DNA of 64,000 nt, from the NCBI GenBank assembly GCA_021648365.1, contig JAKISY010000008.1:1-64000 (forward strand). Reading direction: 5' to 3'. The stretch comes from Verrucomicrobiales bacterium. Lineage in GTDB: Bacteria > Verrucomicrobiota > Verrucomicrobiia > Verrucomicrobiales > DEV007. The notes beneath the pieces were generated by a model. That model made no database searches, was not told the origin of the DNA, and saw nothing but the letters and a program-made list of their open reading frames with translations. Position numbers and translations under genes: made by a program. Below, one piece after another: positions 8,401-15,712 of the stretch. How positions within the stretch are numbered: the first letter of the stretch is position 1; the number at the start of each line of letters is the position of its first letter.

Positions 8401-10206
8401 GGATTCCCAAACGAGGCTACCTCCTTTATTGATGCCTGCCAGTGGGTTGGTGTGGGTGAAGGCTTTGGGGTCACAGCAGAGCACCACGTCCACGTGATTG
8501 AGCTCGCAGTTCACTCGCACGCGTTCGGGAGCTACTACCAAGAAGTAGTTGGTAGGTGAACCTTTTTTCTCCGAACCGTATTTCGGATTCGCCATGATGT
8601 TGAGCTTTTCGATCAAGGTGCCGCCTTCGTCATACTCGGGATCGCGGTGTGAAATAAGATCTCCAAACTCGCCGATGATCTCACCGAGGTTTTTACCTGT
8701 GGTGATCATGCCCCAACCACCGATGGAGTGGAAGCGCACTGCAATAGCACCTTGCGGCAGCAGCGATGGCAGCTCTTTGGATTTGACCGCATAGGGGTGA
8801 TCGCAGCCTAGCACGAAAAAGGATTTGCCGTCTTCAGCACCGAGGCCGTCTTGGCGTTTGGTCTGGCCAATGGCAAATTCGTAAGCACCGAGCATGTGCT
8901 CTGGGCGGAAGTCGCGAGATCCTACACCGTAAGAGCCGCGGAACATGCGAGGCATTTCGTCCATAGTCATGGCAGCGCGGGTGCCGCCAAATTTTGCGGT
9001 TTCGAGACCTTTTAACAAAGCGGTGCGGATGTCGCGGCCGAGCGGGTTGTCACCGGCCATGCCTTCATCGGTTCTTTCCAAAACGATGACGTGTTTTTTG
9101 CCACGCAGTGCTTCGATGATCGCTGCTTCTGGGAAGGGGCGGATGACATTGATGTGGATCGAGCCGACTTTGGCACCACGTTGGTCACGTAGGTAGTCGC
9201 AGGCTTCTTCCAAGTTCTCCGCAGCACAACCGATGGAAACAAAAACGGTTTCCGCATCGTCGGTTTTGTATTTGGTGATGGGGCCATAATAACGGCCGGT
9301 GAGATCGCCAAATTCTTGGAAAGCGTCTTCGAGGAAGCCCATGATGGGTTCGTTGAAGTTGTTGCGTCGCGCAACGATGCCGTTCATGTGGTGCTCCTGG
9401 TTCTGCACTGGTCCGAGCAGCACGGGCGCTTTGATGTCGATCATCGCAGGCACGCGGCGACGGGTTTCGCCAAAAAGTTCTTTTTGCGCAGGTGTGGGGC
9501 ATTCGATTTCTTCATCGGGAGCACCGAGGAACTCACGCAGCAAATCGGCTTCGGGAGCAAAGTAGGTGCGCTCCGAGTGAGTGGTGAGCATGCCGTCCTG
9601 CACATTCATGCCAGGATTGAGGCTCAGCTCAGCGACTTTACGCAGAATGATCGATTGGTCAGCGGCCTGCTGCGCGTCTTTGGCGAAAAGGATCGTCCAA
9701 CCGGTGTCGAGCACGGCGTAGATGTCGTCGTGACCACAGTGAACGTTGAGCGCGTGTTTGGTCAGCGCTCGTGCGCCGACTTGTAGCACCATGGTCGAAC
9801 CTTTGCCCGGTGCGTGGTAGTATTGCTCAGAAGCGTAAACCAAACCCTGACCAGAGGTGAAGTTGACCGCACGGTGACCGGTCACGGCAAAAGCGGTGGC
9901 ACCGCCCTGTGCCGAGTGCTCGCCTTCGGTTTCGATGGCGATTTTTTGGCGACCAAAGACATTGAGCTCGCCTTTGGCAAAAGACTCTTGGTAGATCTCC
10001 CCGCCTTCGGTGCTGGGTGTGATCGGATAAAAAATGCCGCCTTCGGTGATGCGGGTTTCAACCCATTGGGTCACTAGTTGGTTGCCGTTACAAGTGACGC
10101 GGATGCCGGGATATTTGGGAGAATTCTCCGGCTGCGATTTTTTTTCTTCGGACTTTTCTGTGTTAGCGTTGGTATTCGTGGGCATATCGATTTTTTTTGA
10201 AAACAT
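5437..10206 (-). CDS. nifJ: Pyruvate:ferredoxin (flavodoxin) oxidoreductase, unusually long single chain
   Basis: Oxidises pyruvate and CoA to acetyl-CoA and CO2, passing electrons to ferredoxin or flavodoxin; cytoplasmic. At 1589 residues it is about 400 longer than usual single-chain enzymes (~1170-1230). The order is the family's: N-terminal pyrimidine-binding domain ('YPITPSTEGGEIYQESFAKG'), domain II, gamma domain ('FHSIGGWGMITTGKNLGE'), two 4Fe-4S ferredoxin motifs ('CTQCMECITACP' from C819 and 'CKGCGECVTECG' from C952), then the thiamine diphosphate domain ('CAGCGE' at C1035, 'GDGALGD' near 1266). The two Cys motifs are ~133 residues apart, far more than usual, with a helical insert between them. 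ATG at 10185 (residue 8) is an alternative start. Neither start has a Shine-Dalgarno sequence. The gene is divergent from lpdA. Confidence 0.92.
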   Translation of the reverse strand: MFSKKIDMPTNTNANTEKSEEKKSQPENSPKYPGIRVTCNGNQLVTQWVETRITEGGIFYPITPSTEGGEIYQESFAKGELNVFGRQKIAIETEGEHSAQGGATAFAVTGHRAVNFTSGQGLVYASEQYYHAPGKGSTMVLQVGARALTKHALNVHCGHDDIYAVLDTGWTILFAKDAQQAADQSIILRKVAELSLNPGMNVQDGMLTTHSERTYFAPEADLLREFLGAPDEEIECPTPAQKELFGETRRRVPAMIDIKAPVLLGPVQNQEHHMNGIVARRNNFNEPIMGFLEDAFQEFGDLTGRYYGPITKYKTDDAETVFVSIGCAAENLEEACDYLRDQRGAKVGSIHINVIRPFPEAAIIEALRGKKHVIVLERTDEGMAGDNPLGRDIRTALLKGLETAKFGGTRAAMTMDEMPRMFRGSYGVGSRDFRPEHMLGAYEFAIGQTKRQDGLGAEDGKSFFVLGCDHPYAVKSKELPSLLPQGAIAVRFHSIGGWGMITTGKNLGEIIGEFGDLISHRDPEYDEGGTLIEKLNIMANPKYGSEKKGSPTNYFLVVAPERVRVNCELNHVDVVLCCDPKAFTHTNPLAGINKGGSLVWESNDDPATAWQRIPKQHREFVKENNIRIFILPGFDIAKKATSRPDLQMRMQGNSFLGAFFKVSPFLGEYSISEEQFLKTVRAQYQKKFGRFGDAVVDSNMTVMTEGFARVQEINYGELEDADTSSMRLAPLAPVGNIEILPTAGCNVSSISAISTPEGQPIKDPIKTMAKFDSEYRSGLAYNQPAGPLAALGVMASGTGATSSKYVARRETPIFIAENCTQCMECITACPDTALPNTSQNIATVLTTAATNYVSDAAERKKLIAELPGIESRAREVMTTSVNAKESLPFKDIIRKEIEAINGAVTAESKNEFLAIIDKLPLAYSKVPAIFKNVEKKNNGEGGLFSIFVSDLCKGCGECVTECGDHNALVMMPDTEELNQDMMTSQIFSRMLPETPQKYLGLYDNEAPQDSRAAALRNHLMVRSNYEALVSGDGACAGCGEKSILRALASVTEAYMRPLYHQKADRLYEKAGVLLTDGVAKLQALKAQDEEQYIRYKRAFAQLIMGLGGENTEDTDSRIAKHGDISDQEVIDGLCAVMNQDAYNHKRLQANDGRAANGMSVMTMGASTGCNTVYGSTPPSNPHPYPWMNSLFQDGATVSWLLGESLILQHSRRSVAPERLCDSLLDAAAGEDVMPEQTYWDLTRLNDTLMTEQEIRELPKVWIVGGDGALGDIGFQNLSKVILQNRPNVNGIMLDTQVYSNTGGQNSDSSTMLGGYDMNQFGRQSQGKLIEKKNVSEILTAGHGSPFIAQVSMANSARLYKSMLDGLEYRGTSFFQCYTTCQPEHGVGDNMSAEQAKLVRDCRGMPEFVFDPQGGELSQECFDLKGNPSIKRDWWETSYSDKSKYNYTVAHWAITEARFRRHLKLIKEDEISDYTFFDDILARISQDDVVHRRVFDTNHRSYVPDFEVYFKAEVDGKFRYYSVSRQMVLFAVERRKAWRMLQSKAGIVNQDYAAQRALLKKVDGGDISLQDLLSKSGELLQTELDALSAK

Positions 10207-10437
10207 ACTGGTGAACGTGCGTGAGCCTTAGAACCGGACCAGATACCGGCAAGCTAGGTAAACTTTTAGCGATTTTAGGGCTTCCCTCAAGTAATTTTTA
10301 AGAGACTTGCATCTTCTTTCCACTTTCAATTCACTGGATATCAGCCATTTTCGTGCCATAACAGCAAATAAACGTTGGCTTGCTGCAAAAGTTTGGGTCT
10401 CTTGGTTCGTCATATTTTCAGTTTTACAAAATACATC

Positions 10438-11850
10438 ATGTCATACGATTTAGTAGTCATAGGAGGAGGACCCGCAGGTTATGTGGCAGCCATTCGTGCC
10501 GCGCAGTTGGGTAAAAAAGTCGCCTGTGTGGAAAATGACCGTGCTGGTGGCACTTGTTTGAATTGGGGTTGCATCCCCACCAAGGCTTTGCTGAAAAATG
10601 CTGCTTTTTATCGCTCGATCACCAAGCAGGCGCGCGAGTTTGGGGTTCAAATCAACGGTGAGGTGAGTTTTGACTGGGATAAAGTGATCGGTCGTTCTCG
10701 TCAGGTGTCCGGACGTTTGGCGGGTGGGGTCGAATTTTTATTTAAGAAAAATGGCATCGACTATATTCGCGGCACGGGTTCATTGGTGGCTGAGGGGCGG
10801 GTGGAGGTGGCGCCGAGCGATGAAGCGGAGCAGGAGCAGGAGCTGGAAAGCAAAGATGTGTTGATCGCTACAGGCTGCAAGCCGGCAGCGTTGCCGTTTC
10901 TGCCTTTCGATGGCAAACGTGTGTTATCTTCCAAAGAGGCGATGACTTTGTCGCATTGTCCGCAGAGCCTGATCATTATTGGTGCGGGAGCGATCGGGGT
11001 CGAATTTGCGAGTTTTTATAGCGCTTTTGGTTGTAAAGTGACTTTGGTCGAGATGCAGGATCGCTTGGTGCCAGTCGAAGATCGGGAAATTTCTGAAACC
11101 TTGCTGAAATCATTCAAACGTCAGGGCATCAAGTGTCTGACGGGGCATAAAACGAACTCTGCTACGGTATCAGATAGCGCGGTGTCGCTGACTTTGGAAG
11201 AGCTGGAGGGCGGCGAAGTGAAGGTGATCGAGGCGGAGTATTGTTTAGTCGCTACAGGAGTGCGGGCGATTTTGCCTGCAGTCGCGGAGGGATTGGGTAA
11301 CTTGGATTTGGATCAGAAGGGTTTTGTGCAGGTGGATGATCGTTACCAGACTTCTTTGCCAAAGGTGTATGCTGCGGGAGATATCATCGGTGCGCCGTGG
11401 TTGGCGCATGTGGCTAGTTTTGAAGCGATTCAAGTGGTGGAGGGGCTATATCTCGATGATTATCAGCCCAAGAAGGTCGGTTTTTTTCCAGGCTGCACCT
11501 ATTGTCATCCGGAAGTCGCTAGCATCGGTCTGAACGAGCAGGACTGCATCGAGCAGGGCATCGCGTATCGCATAGGTAAGTTTCCCTTCATGGCAAGTGG
11601 ACGCGCCTTGGCTGCCAATGAGCGCGAAGGTTTCACCAAATTGATCTTTGCCGATGACGGATCGGATAAGCTGCTGGGAGCACATATCATTGGTGGCGAG
11701 GCGACTGAGATGATTGCTGAGACTGGCTTGGCGCTGCAAATGGGAGCTACTTGGAAAGACATAGAGAATACCATTCATGCTCACCCGACTTATGCAGAGG
11801 CACTGCATGAAGCCTCTGCTGCGGCTTTTGATCACGCGATCCATATCTGA
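10438..11850 (+). CDS. lpdA: Dihydrolipoyl dehydrogenase (E3)
   Basis: FAD enzyme that reoxidises dihydrolipoamide of 2-oxoacid dehydrogenase or glycine cleavage complexes with NAD+. The ATG at 10438 is chosen because 'MSYDLVVIGGGPAGY' starts the FAD Rossmann motif directly; an upstream in-frame TTG at 10375 would add 21 non-homologous residues. The redox disulfide 'GGTCLNWGC', the NAD-binding 'IIIGAGAIGVEFA', the second FAD motif 'VYAAGDI' and the C-terminal His-Glu region 'HAHPTYAEALHEA' are all present. Length (~470) is normal. No lipoyl or E1/E2 gene is adjacent. It shares a ~230-base divergent promoter region with the pyruvate oxidoreductase gene. No Shine-Dalgarno sequence is seen before the ATG. 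Confidence 0.95.
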   Translation: MSYDLVVIGGGPAGYVAAIRAAQLGKKVACVENDRAGGTCLNWGCIPTKALLKNAAFYRSITKQAREFGVQINGEVSFDWDKVIGRSRQVSGRLAGGVEFLFKKNGIDYIRGTGSLVAEGRVEVAPSDEAEQEQELESKDVLIATGCKPAALPFLPFDGKRVLSSKEAMTLSHCPQSLIIIGAGAIGVEFASFYSAFGCKVTLVEMQDRLVPVEDREISETLLKSFKRQGIKCLTGHKTNSATVSDSAVSLTLEELEGGEVKVIEAEYCLVATGVRAILPAVAEGLGNLDLDQKGFVQVDDRYQTSLPKVYAAGDIIGAPWLAHVASFEAIQVVEGLYLDDYQPKKVGFFPGCTYCHPEVASIGLNEQDCIEQGIAYRIGKFPFMASGRALAANEREGFTKLIFADDGSDKLLGAHIIGGEATEMIAETGLALQMGATWKDIENTIHAHPTYAEALHEASAAAFDHAIHI

Positions 11851-11922
11851 GAGAGTTGTTTGCCTTTGCGCTTGAAAGGGGCTTAGATACTCGGTTTACA
11901 AGCCATTTGGCAATAGTGTGAC

Positions 11923-14409
11923 ATGAACGAACCCAAAGATCCAGAATCGAGCAATGAGCAAAATGCGAGCAGTGATGCTGCCGCTGCTAGAATGCCGTGG
12001 CATTTGCCTGGGGCAGAGGAGCTCGCGGTGCCTGATGAAGAGGTGCTGGAGGCGGACGAGCAGATAGCTGAGGAGAGCCAAGATTCGAGCGGAGAGGCGT
12101 TGATCATTTGGTGTCCCGATTGTGGTCAAGAGATGCATATTTCTCGTGAGCATTTGGGCATGCAGGGAGCTTGTTTGAATTGTCACCTGCCGATCGTAGC
12201 GACGATGCGACCAGATGAGAATGGTAGTATGCGAGTGAAGGCTAGTAAAGTAGGTAGCATAGCGAGCGATTTGCCAGTAGCGGCAGAACTCGAGACGCAA
12301 GAGGCGGATGAAGACACAGAGTCTGAGAATGAAGCGGGTGATTTGGAGCAGGAAAGTGCTGAAGAAGCGGGGGGCGAAGTAGCGGATGATCTGCAGCAAG
12401 ACGTGGATCCATTACTGGTGGAGGAAGCGGCTTCAGAAACACAGCTGCCGTCATGGATGGCAAAGAGCCAATCGGATGAGCAGGAATCTCTACAGGAGGA
12501 AGATGGACTTAGTGTGACGCTAGGAGATGCGGATGAAGATTTAGAGGGTGATGAATCCGAAGACGAGCTAGGTGACCTGCCGGAGTCGGTAGCTGATGAG
12601 GATGAAACTGATTTCGACGCAGAGGAGAAGGTGGAAGAAAGTGGTGATGAAGATTTAGCAGAAGGTGAACTAGAAGGCGATGAGCCGACGAAGGATGAGC
12701 AAGAAGACCTTCAGGATTTGCAAGATGATGCCGGTGAAGAGGACGGAAAAGTTGAAGGTGAGGATGATCTAGGCGATGATGTGCCGGAAGACAAAAAGGA
12801 GTCGCAGGACGAGCAAGTAGCACCAGTCATACCGCTGCCGTCATGGATGGCAAAGAGTTCGTCGGAAGACGCCGAGGAAGACGCCGAGGATGACGCCGAG
12901 GAAGACGCCGAGGAAGACGCCGAGGAAGACGCCGAGGAAGACGCCGAGGAAGACGCCGAGGAAGACGCCGAGGAAGATGCCGAGGAAGATGCCGAGGAAG
13001 ACGCCGAGGAAGGGCAGACTCCGTCTTGGGTCAAAGCAGGGAATCCTTGGGATGCTCTAGGATTGAGTCAACAGGAGCCTGACGAGAATGAAGAAGGCGA
13101 GAAGAATAAGGCGGCTGAGGAGGACGAAAAAGAAGCTGGGGCTTTGAGCGACGACGGCGAAGAAGAAGATGCTGCTGAAGAGACGCAAGAGTTTCCGTCA
13201 CTTTTGCCTGAGGTGAAGGCTGATGAGAAAAAATCTGAGTCCGAAGCTGACAATAAAGTGGGAGAGGAAAAAATCAGCGTCACGGACGATGATGAGGCAG
13301 ATGAAGAGGGCGAGGCAGATGAAGATGAAGAGTCGAGTCTCAGTTTAATCATAGCGGTGGTGATCATCTTGTTGGTAGGTGGCGGTGGTTTGGCGGTCTA
13401 TTTGAAGCCTGACTTGATACCGGGTAAGGGTGCTGCGGAGAGCAAGGCGGTGGTGGAGAATGCGAGTTCTAACAAGAGTGATGATAAATCCAAGCAAGAT
13501 AAGCCGGCGATAGAAAAACCTACAGAGCAGGATGATGCGGACAAAAAATCTGAGGATGCTGTAGCAGATGCGAATAGCATGGAGAAGGACGGGGATGATG
13601 ATTCGCAGGAGAAACTAACTAACAGTGAACCCAAAGCGGTTGAGCGCCCCGAGGGACAGGCGCGTAAGGAAGTGGCGTCTCGCGGAGCTGCTCCTCAGAT
13701 GGCAACGACTCGAGCGGAGATCCACGATGGGGTGGCTTTGCGAATGCACCAAGAGGGGGAGCGAACGATTCGTAGTTTTTATCGTGCCGACAGTGTGGAA
13801 GAGCGCTCCGCTTTTGTCTTGCAACCTAGCAAGGCACTCGGGCAGATGCGGGTATTTTATGAGCAAGCGGGTGCCTTGCCGACTTTGCGCTACGTGGAGT
13901 TTGTGGGCTTGGTATCGGACCCTACCAGCGGTTTCAGATTTGGGGTGTTTGATGTGCATGAAAAAGAGAGCGAAGAATCGCATCGCTGGAGTGTGGTGGA
14001 AGTTGACCCGGGGCGTTATGCGATGGACTGGGGTTTGTATGAGCAACTAGAGGGGAGTACGCTGATCGCTTATTTGGCGAAGCCGAAAAAAGATCCGAAG
14101 AAGTTTCGATTACTGATGAAGTTAGGGGAATCGGTCTTAGTGCAAGATAGTCCATGGTCAGAAGAGGCAATCAAAGTGTATCTGCAGTTACCTTTGGCTA
14201 GTTCGGGGACCGAGGAGATATTAATGAAAAGGTCGCTGGCGAAAAAAATGGGAATACTGGGTGAGCTGGCGGGTGGCAAGATGAAGATTGGGCAGCTCGA
14301 GCTTGAGTGGGTAGCTGGAGACAAAGATCCAGGCAGTAAGGTTCCGACGATCACGGGCTTTGATGGGTGGGGAGCTTGGTCGAAACTTAAAATGCGAGGT
14401 TTGAAGTGA
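11923..14409 (+). CDS. Highly acidic single-pass protein with N-terminal zinc ribbon
   Basis: 828 residues, function not recognised. A four-cysteine zinc ribbon ('CPDCGQEM', then 'GACLNCHLP') lies at ~64-87. Residues ~100-470 are extremely Asp/Glu-rich, including twelve 'EDAE' units at ~315-362. One hydrophobic helix at ~474-495 ('LIIAVVIILLVGGGGLAVYL') follows the acidic region. A Lys/Asp-rich linker and a folded C-terminal part of ~230 residues ('GVFDVHEKESEESHRWSVV') follow. The motif 'LPSWMAKS' occurs twice and 'TPSWVKA' once, spaced along the acidic part, like short docking motifs. The likely topology is a cytoplasmic zinc ribbon and acidic tail with an extracytoplasmic C-terminal domain. 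The acidic part could bind cations or basic proteins. It ends 28 bases before dgt. Confidence 0.8.
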   Translation: MNEPKDPESSNEQNASSDAAAARMPWHLPGAEELAVPDEEVLEADEQIAEESQDSSGEALIIWCPDCGQEMHISREHLGMQGACLNCHLPIVATMRPDENGSMRVKASKVGSIASDLPVAAELETQEADEDTESENEAGDLEQESAEEAGGEVADDLQQDVDPLLVEEAASETQLPSWMAKSQSDEQESLQEEDGLSVTLGDADEDLEGDESEDELGDLPESVADEDETDFDAEEKVEESGDEDLAEGELEGDEPTKDEQEDLQDLQDDAGEEDGKVEGEDDLGDDVPEDKKESQDEQVAPVIPLPSWMAKSSSEDAEEDAEDDAEEDAEEDAEEDAEEDAEEDAEEDAEEDAEEDAEEDAEEGQTPSWVKAGNPWDALGLSQQEPDENEEGEKNKAAEEDEKEAGALSDDGEEEDAAEETQEFPSLLPEVKADEKKSESEADNKVGEEKISVTDDDEADEEGEADEDEESSLSLIIAVVIILLVGGGGLAVYLKPDLIPGKGAAESKAVVENASSNKSDDKSKQDKPAIEKPTEQDDADKKSEDAVADANSMEKDGDDDSQEKLTNSEPKAVERPEGQARKEVASRGAAPQMATTRAEIHDGVALRMHQEGERTIRSFYRADSVEERSAFVLQPSKALGQMRVFYEQAGALPTLRYVEFVGLVSDPTSGFRFGVFDVHEKESEESHRWSVVEVDPGRYAMDWGLYEQLEGSTLIAYLAKPKKDPKKFRLLMKLGESVLVQDSPWSEEAIKVYLQLPLASSGTEEILMKRSLAKKMGILGELAGGKMKIGQLELEWVAGDKDPGSKVPTITGFDGWGAWSKLKMRGLK
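12865..13008 (+). repeat. Twelve 12-base tandem repeats (Glu-Asp-Ala-Glu)
   Basis: Unit gaagacgccgag, twelve consecutive copies with a few substitutions (the third unit has gat for gaa; two units have gat for gac). Encodes a uniform acidic stretch within the zinc-ribbon protein. Near-identity at third positions indicates recent expansion. Confidence 0.96.
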
Positions 14410-14437
14410 AGCGCAGCTTGCGAGGGGAAGACGGTTC

Positions 14438-15712
14438 ATGAACAACACTTTTTACAGCGATTTCGATTTTGCCGGAGCGGCGGCTTCAAAAGCGCGCCCG
14501 GGTGAATACCGCACACCGTTCGAACTAGATCGTGATCGCATCATTCACACATCGTCCTTTCGTCGCCTGCAAAGCAAAACGCAGGTCTTTTTGTCTGGAG
14601 AATATGATTTTTATCGCACGCGTCTGACTCACTCGATCGAAGTGGCGCAAATTGGCCGTTCCATTTGTGCGCGCTTGCGCCGCACGAGTGATTTGCTGTC
14701 GGAGGATTATTATATCGATCCAGATCTGGTGGAGGCAGCATGCCTTGCTCATGATATTGGGCACCCGCCTTTTGGTCATACCGGCGAGCGCACCTTGCAT
14801 CGTTTGATGCGGCCTTATGGTGGATTTGAAGGCAATGCGCAGACGCTCCGCATTCTCACTCAAACGATTTTTTCCCATCGTCAGAGCGGTATGAACCCTT
14901 CACGCGCGTTGACGGATGGGGTGCTCAAATACAAGACGCTGTTCAGTGCTGATGAGAGTGTGGATCACCACTTTCTCTACAACGAGCAAAAGTCCGATTT
15001 GGACTTTGTTTTTGATGGGCGCGACTTTCCAGCGGACTTGTCACCCGGTAAGCAGCGCAATGCTTTTCATTCGATCGAATGCCAAATCATGGATTGGGCA
15101 GATGACACAGCTTATTCGCTCAATGATTTGGTCGATGGCATCAATGCGGGATTCATCACGCTGGAAAAACTGGAGCGCTGGGCAGCCGATCAGGATCTTA
15201 GTAAGGTTGAATCGGATCACATCGATGAACTTGCCAAAGCTATAAGGGAAGAAAAGGCTGAGGTGTTGATGGGGCAAAAAATAGCTCAGTTCATCGAGGC
15301 TGCTACTTTGCGCAAGGATCAAAATTTCATGTCGGCACAGAGTCACCGCTATCAATATGCTTTGCAGGTCGATGCCACTATGGCAGCGGAATCTAAGTTG
15401 TATAAGCGGCTGGCGATGGCGGTGGTTTTCAAGTCGAGCCAGTTGCAACAGTTGGACAAAAAGGCAGACTTCATCGTGCAGCGTTTGTTTGGCATGTTGG
15501 CTGAGTATTACATTCTGCCAGGGCAGCCTAGTCGCGATCACTTTTGTTTGTTATCCGAGCGTGACGAGCAGGCTATATTTTCTCAGCCAGAGGAAAGCGG
15601 ACGCGCGCGTCTGGTGTGCGATGTGATCGCGCGCATGACCGATGGTCGCGCGGCGAGGATGTATCAACGTTTGTTCGATCCGAGTTTTGGTTCGATTGTC
15701 GATTTGGACTAA
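14438..15712 (+). CDS. dgt: Deoxyguanosinetriphosphate triphosphohydrolase-like HD protein
   Basis: Hydrolyses dNTPs to deoxynucleosides and triphosphate, controlling dNTP pools. The family start 'RTPFELDRDRIIHTSSFRRL' and 'LQSKTQVF' are followed by 'RTRLTHSIEVAQIGRSI' and the HD metal site 'AACLAHDIGHPPFGHTGE'. A second conserved Asp occurs in 'IMDWADDTAYSLND'. 424 residues is usual for the bacterial type-2 dGTPase-like group, shorter than E. coli Dgt. The ATG at 14438 is preceded by 'gcgaggggaag', one of the few purine-rich stretches before a start in this window. The stop codon overlaps that of the convergent TPR gene by four bases. Confidence 0.92.
   Translation: MNNTFYSDFDFAGAAASKARPGEYRTPFELDRDRIIHTSSFRRLQSKTQVFLSGEYDFYRTRLTHSIEVAQIGRSICARLRRTSDLLSEDYYIDPDLVEAACLAHDIGHPPFGHTGERTLHRLMRPYGGFEGNAQTLRILTQTIFSHRQSGMNPSRALTDGVLKYKTLFSADESVDHHFLYNEQKSDLDFVFDGRDFPADLSPGKQRNAFHSIECQIMDWADDTAYSLNDLVDGINAGFITLEKLERWAADQDLSKVESDHIDELAKAIREEKAEVLMGQKIAQFIEAATLRKDQNFMSAQSHRYQYALQVDATMAAESKLYKRLAMAVVFKSSQLQQLDKKADFIVQRLFGMLAEYYILPGQPSRDHFCLLSERDEQAIFSQPEESGRARLVCDVIARMTDGRAARMYQRLFDPSFGSIVDLD

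Noticed and set aside
9316..9786. 156-codon plus-strand ORF inside nifJ
   Set aside because: It lies wholly opposite a strongly conserved enzyme gene and shows no domain; taken as a chance antisense frame.
12711..13034. Minus-strand poly-Ala/Ser ORF
   Set aside because: It is the reverse reading of the Glu-Asp-Ala-Glu repeat array.
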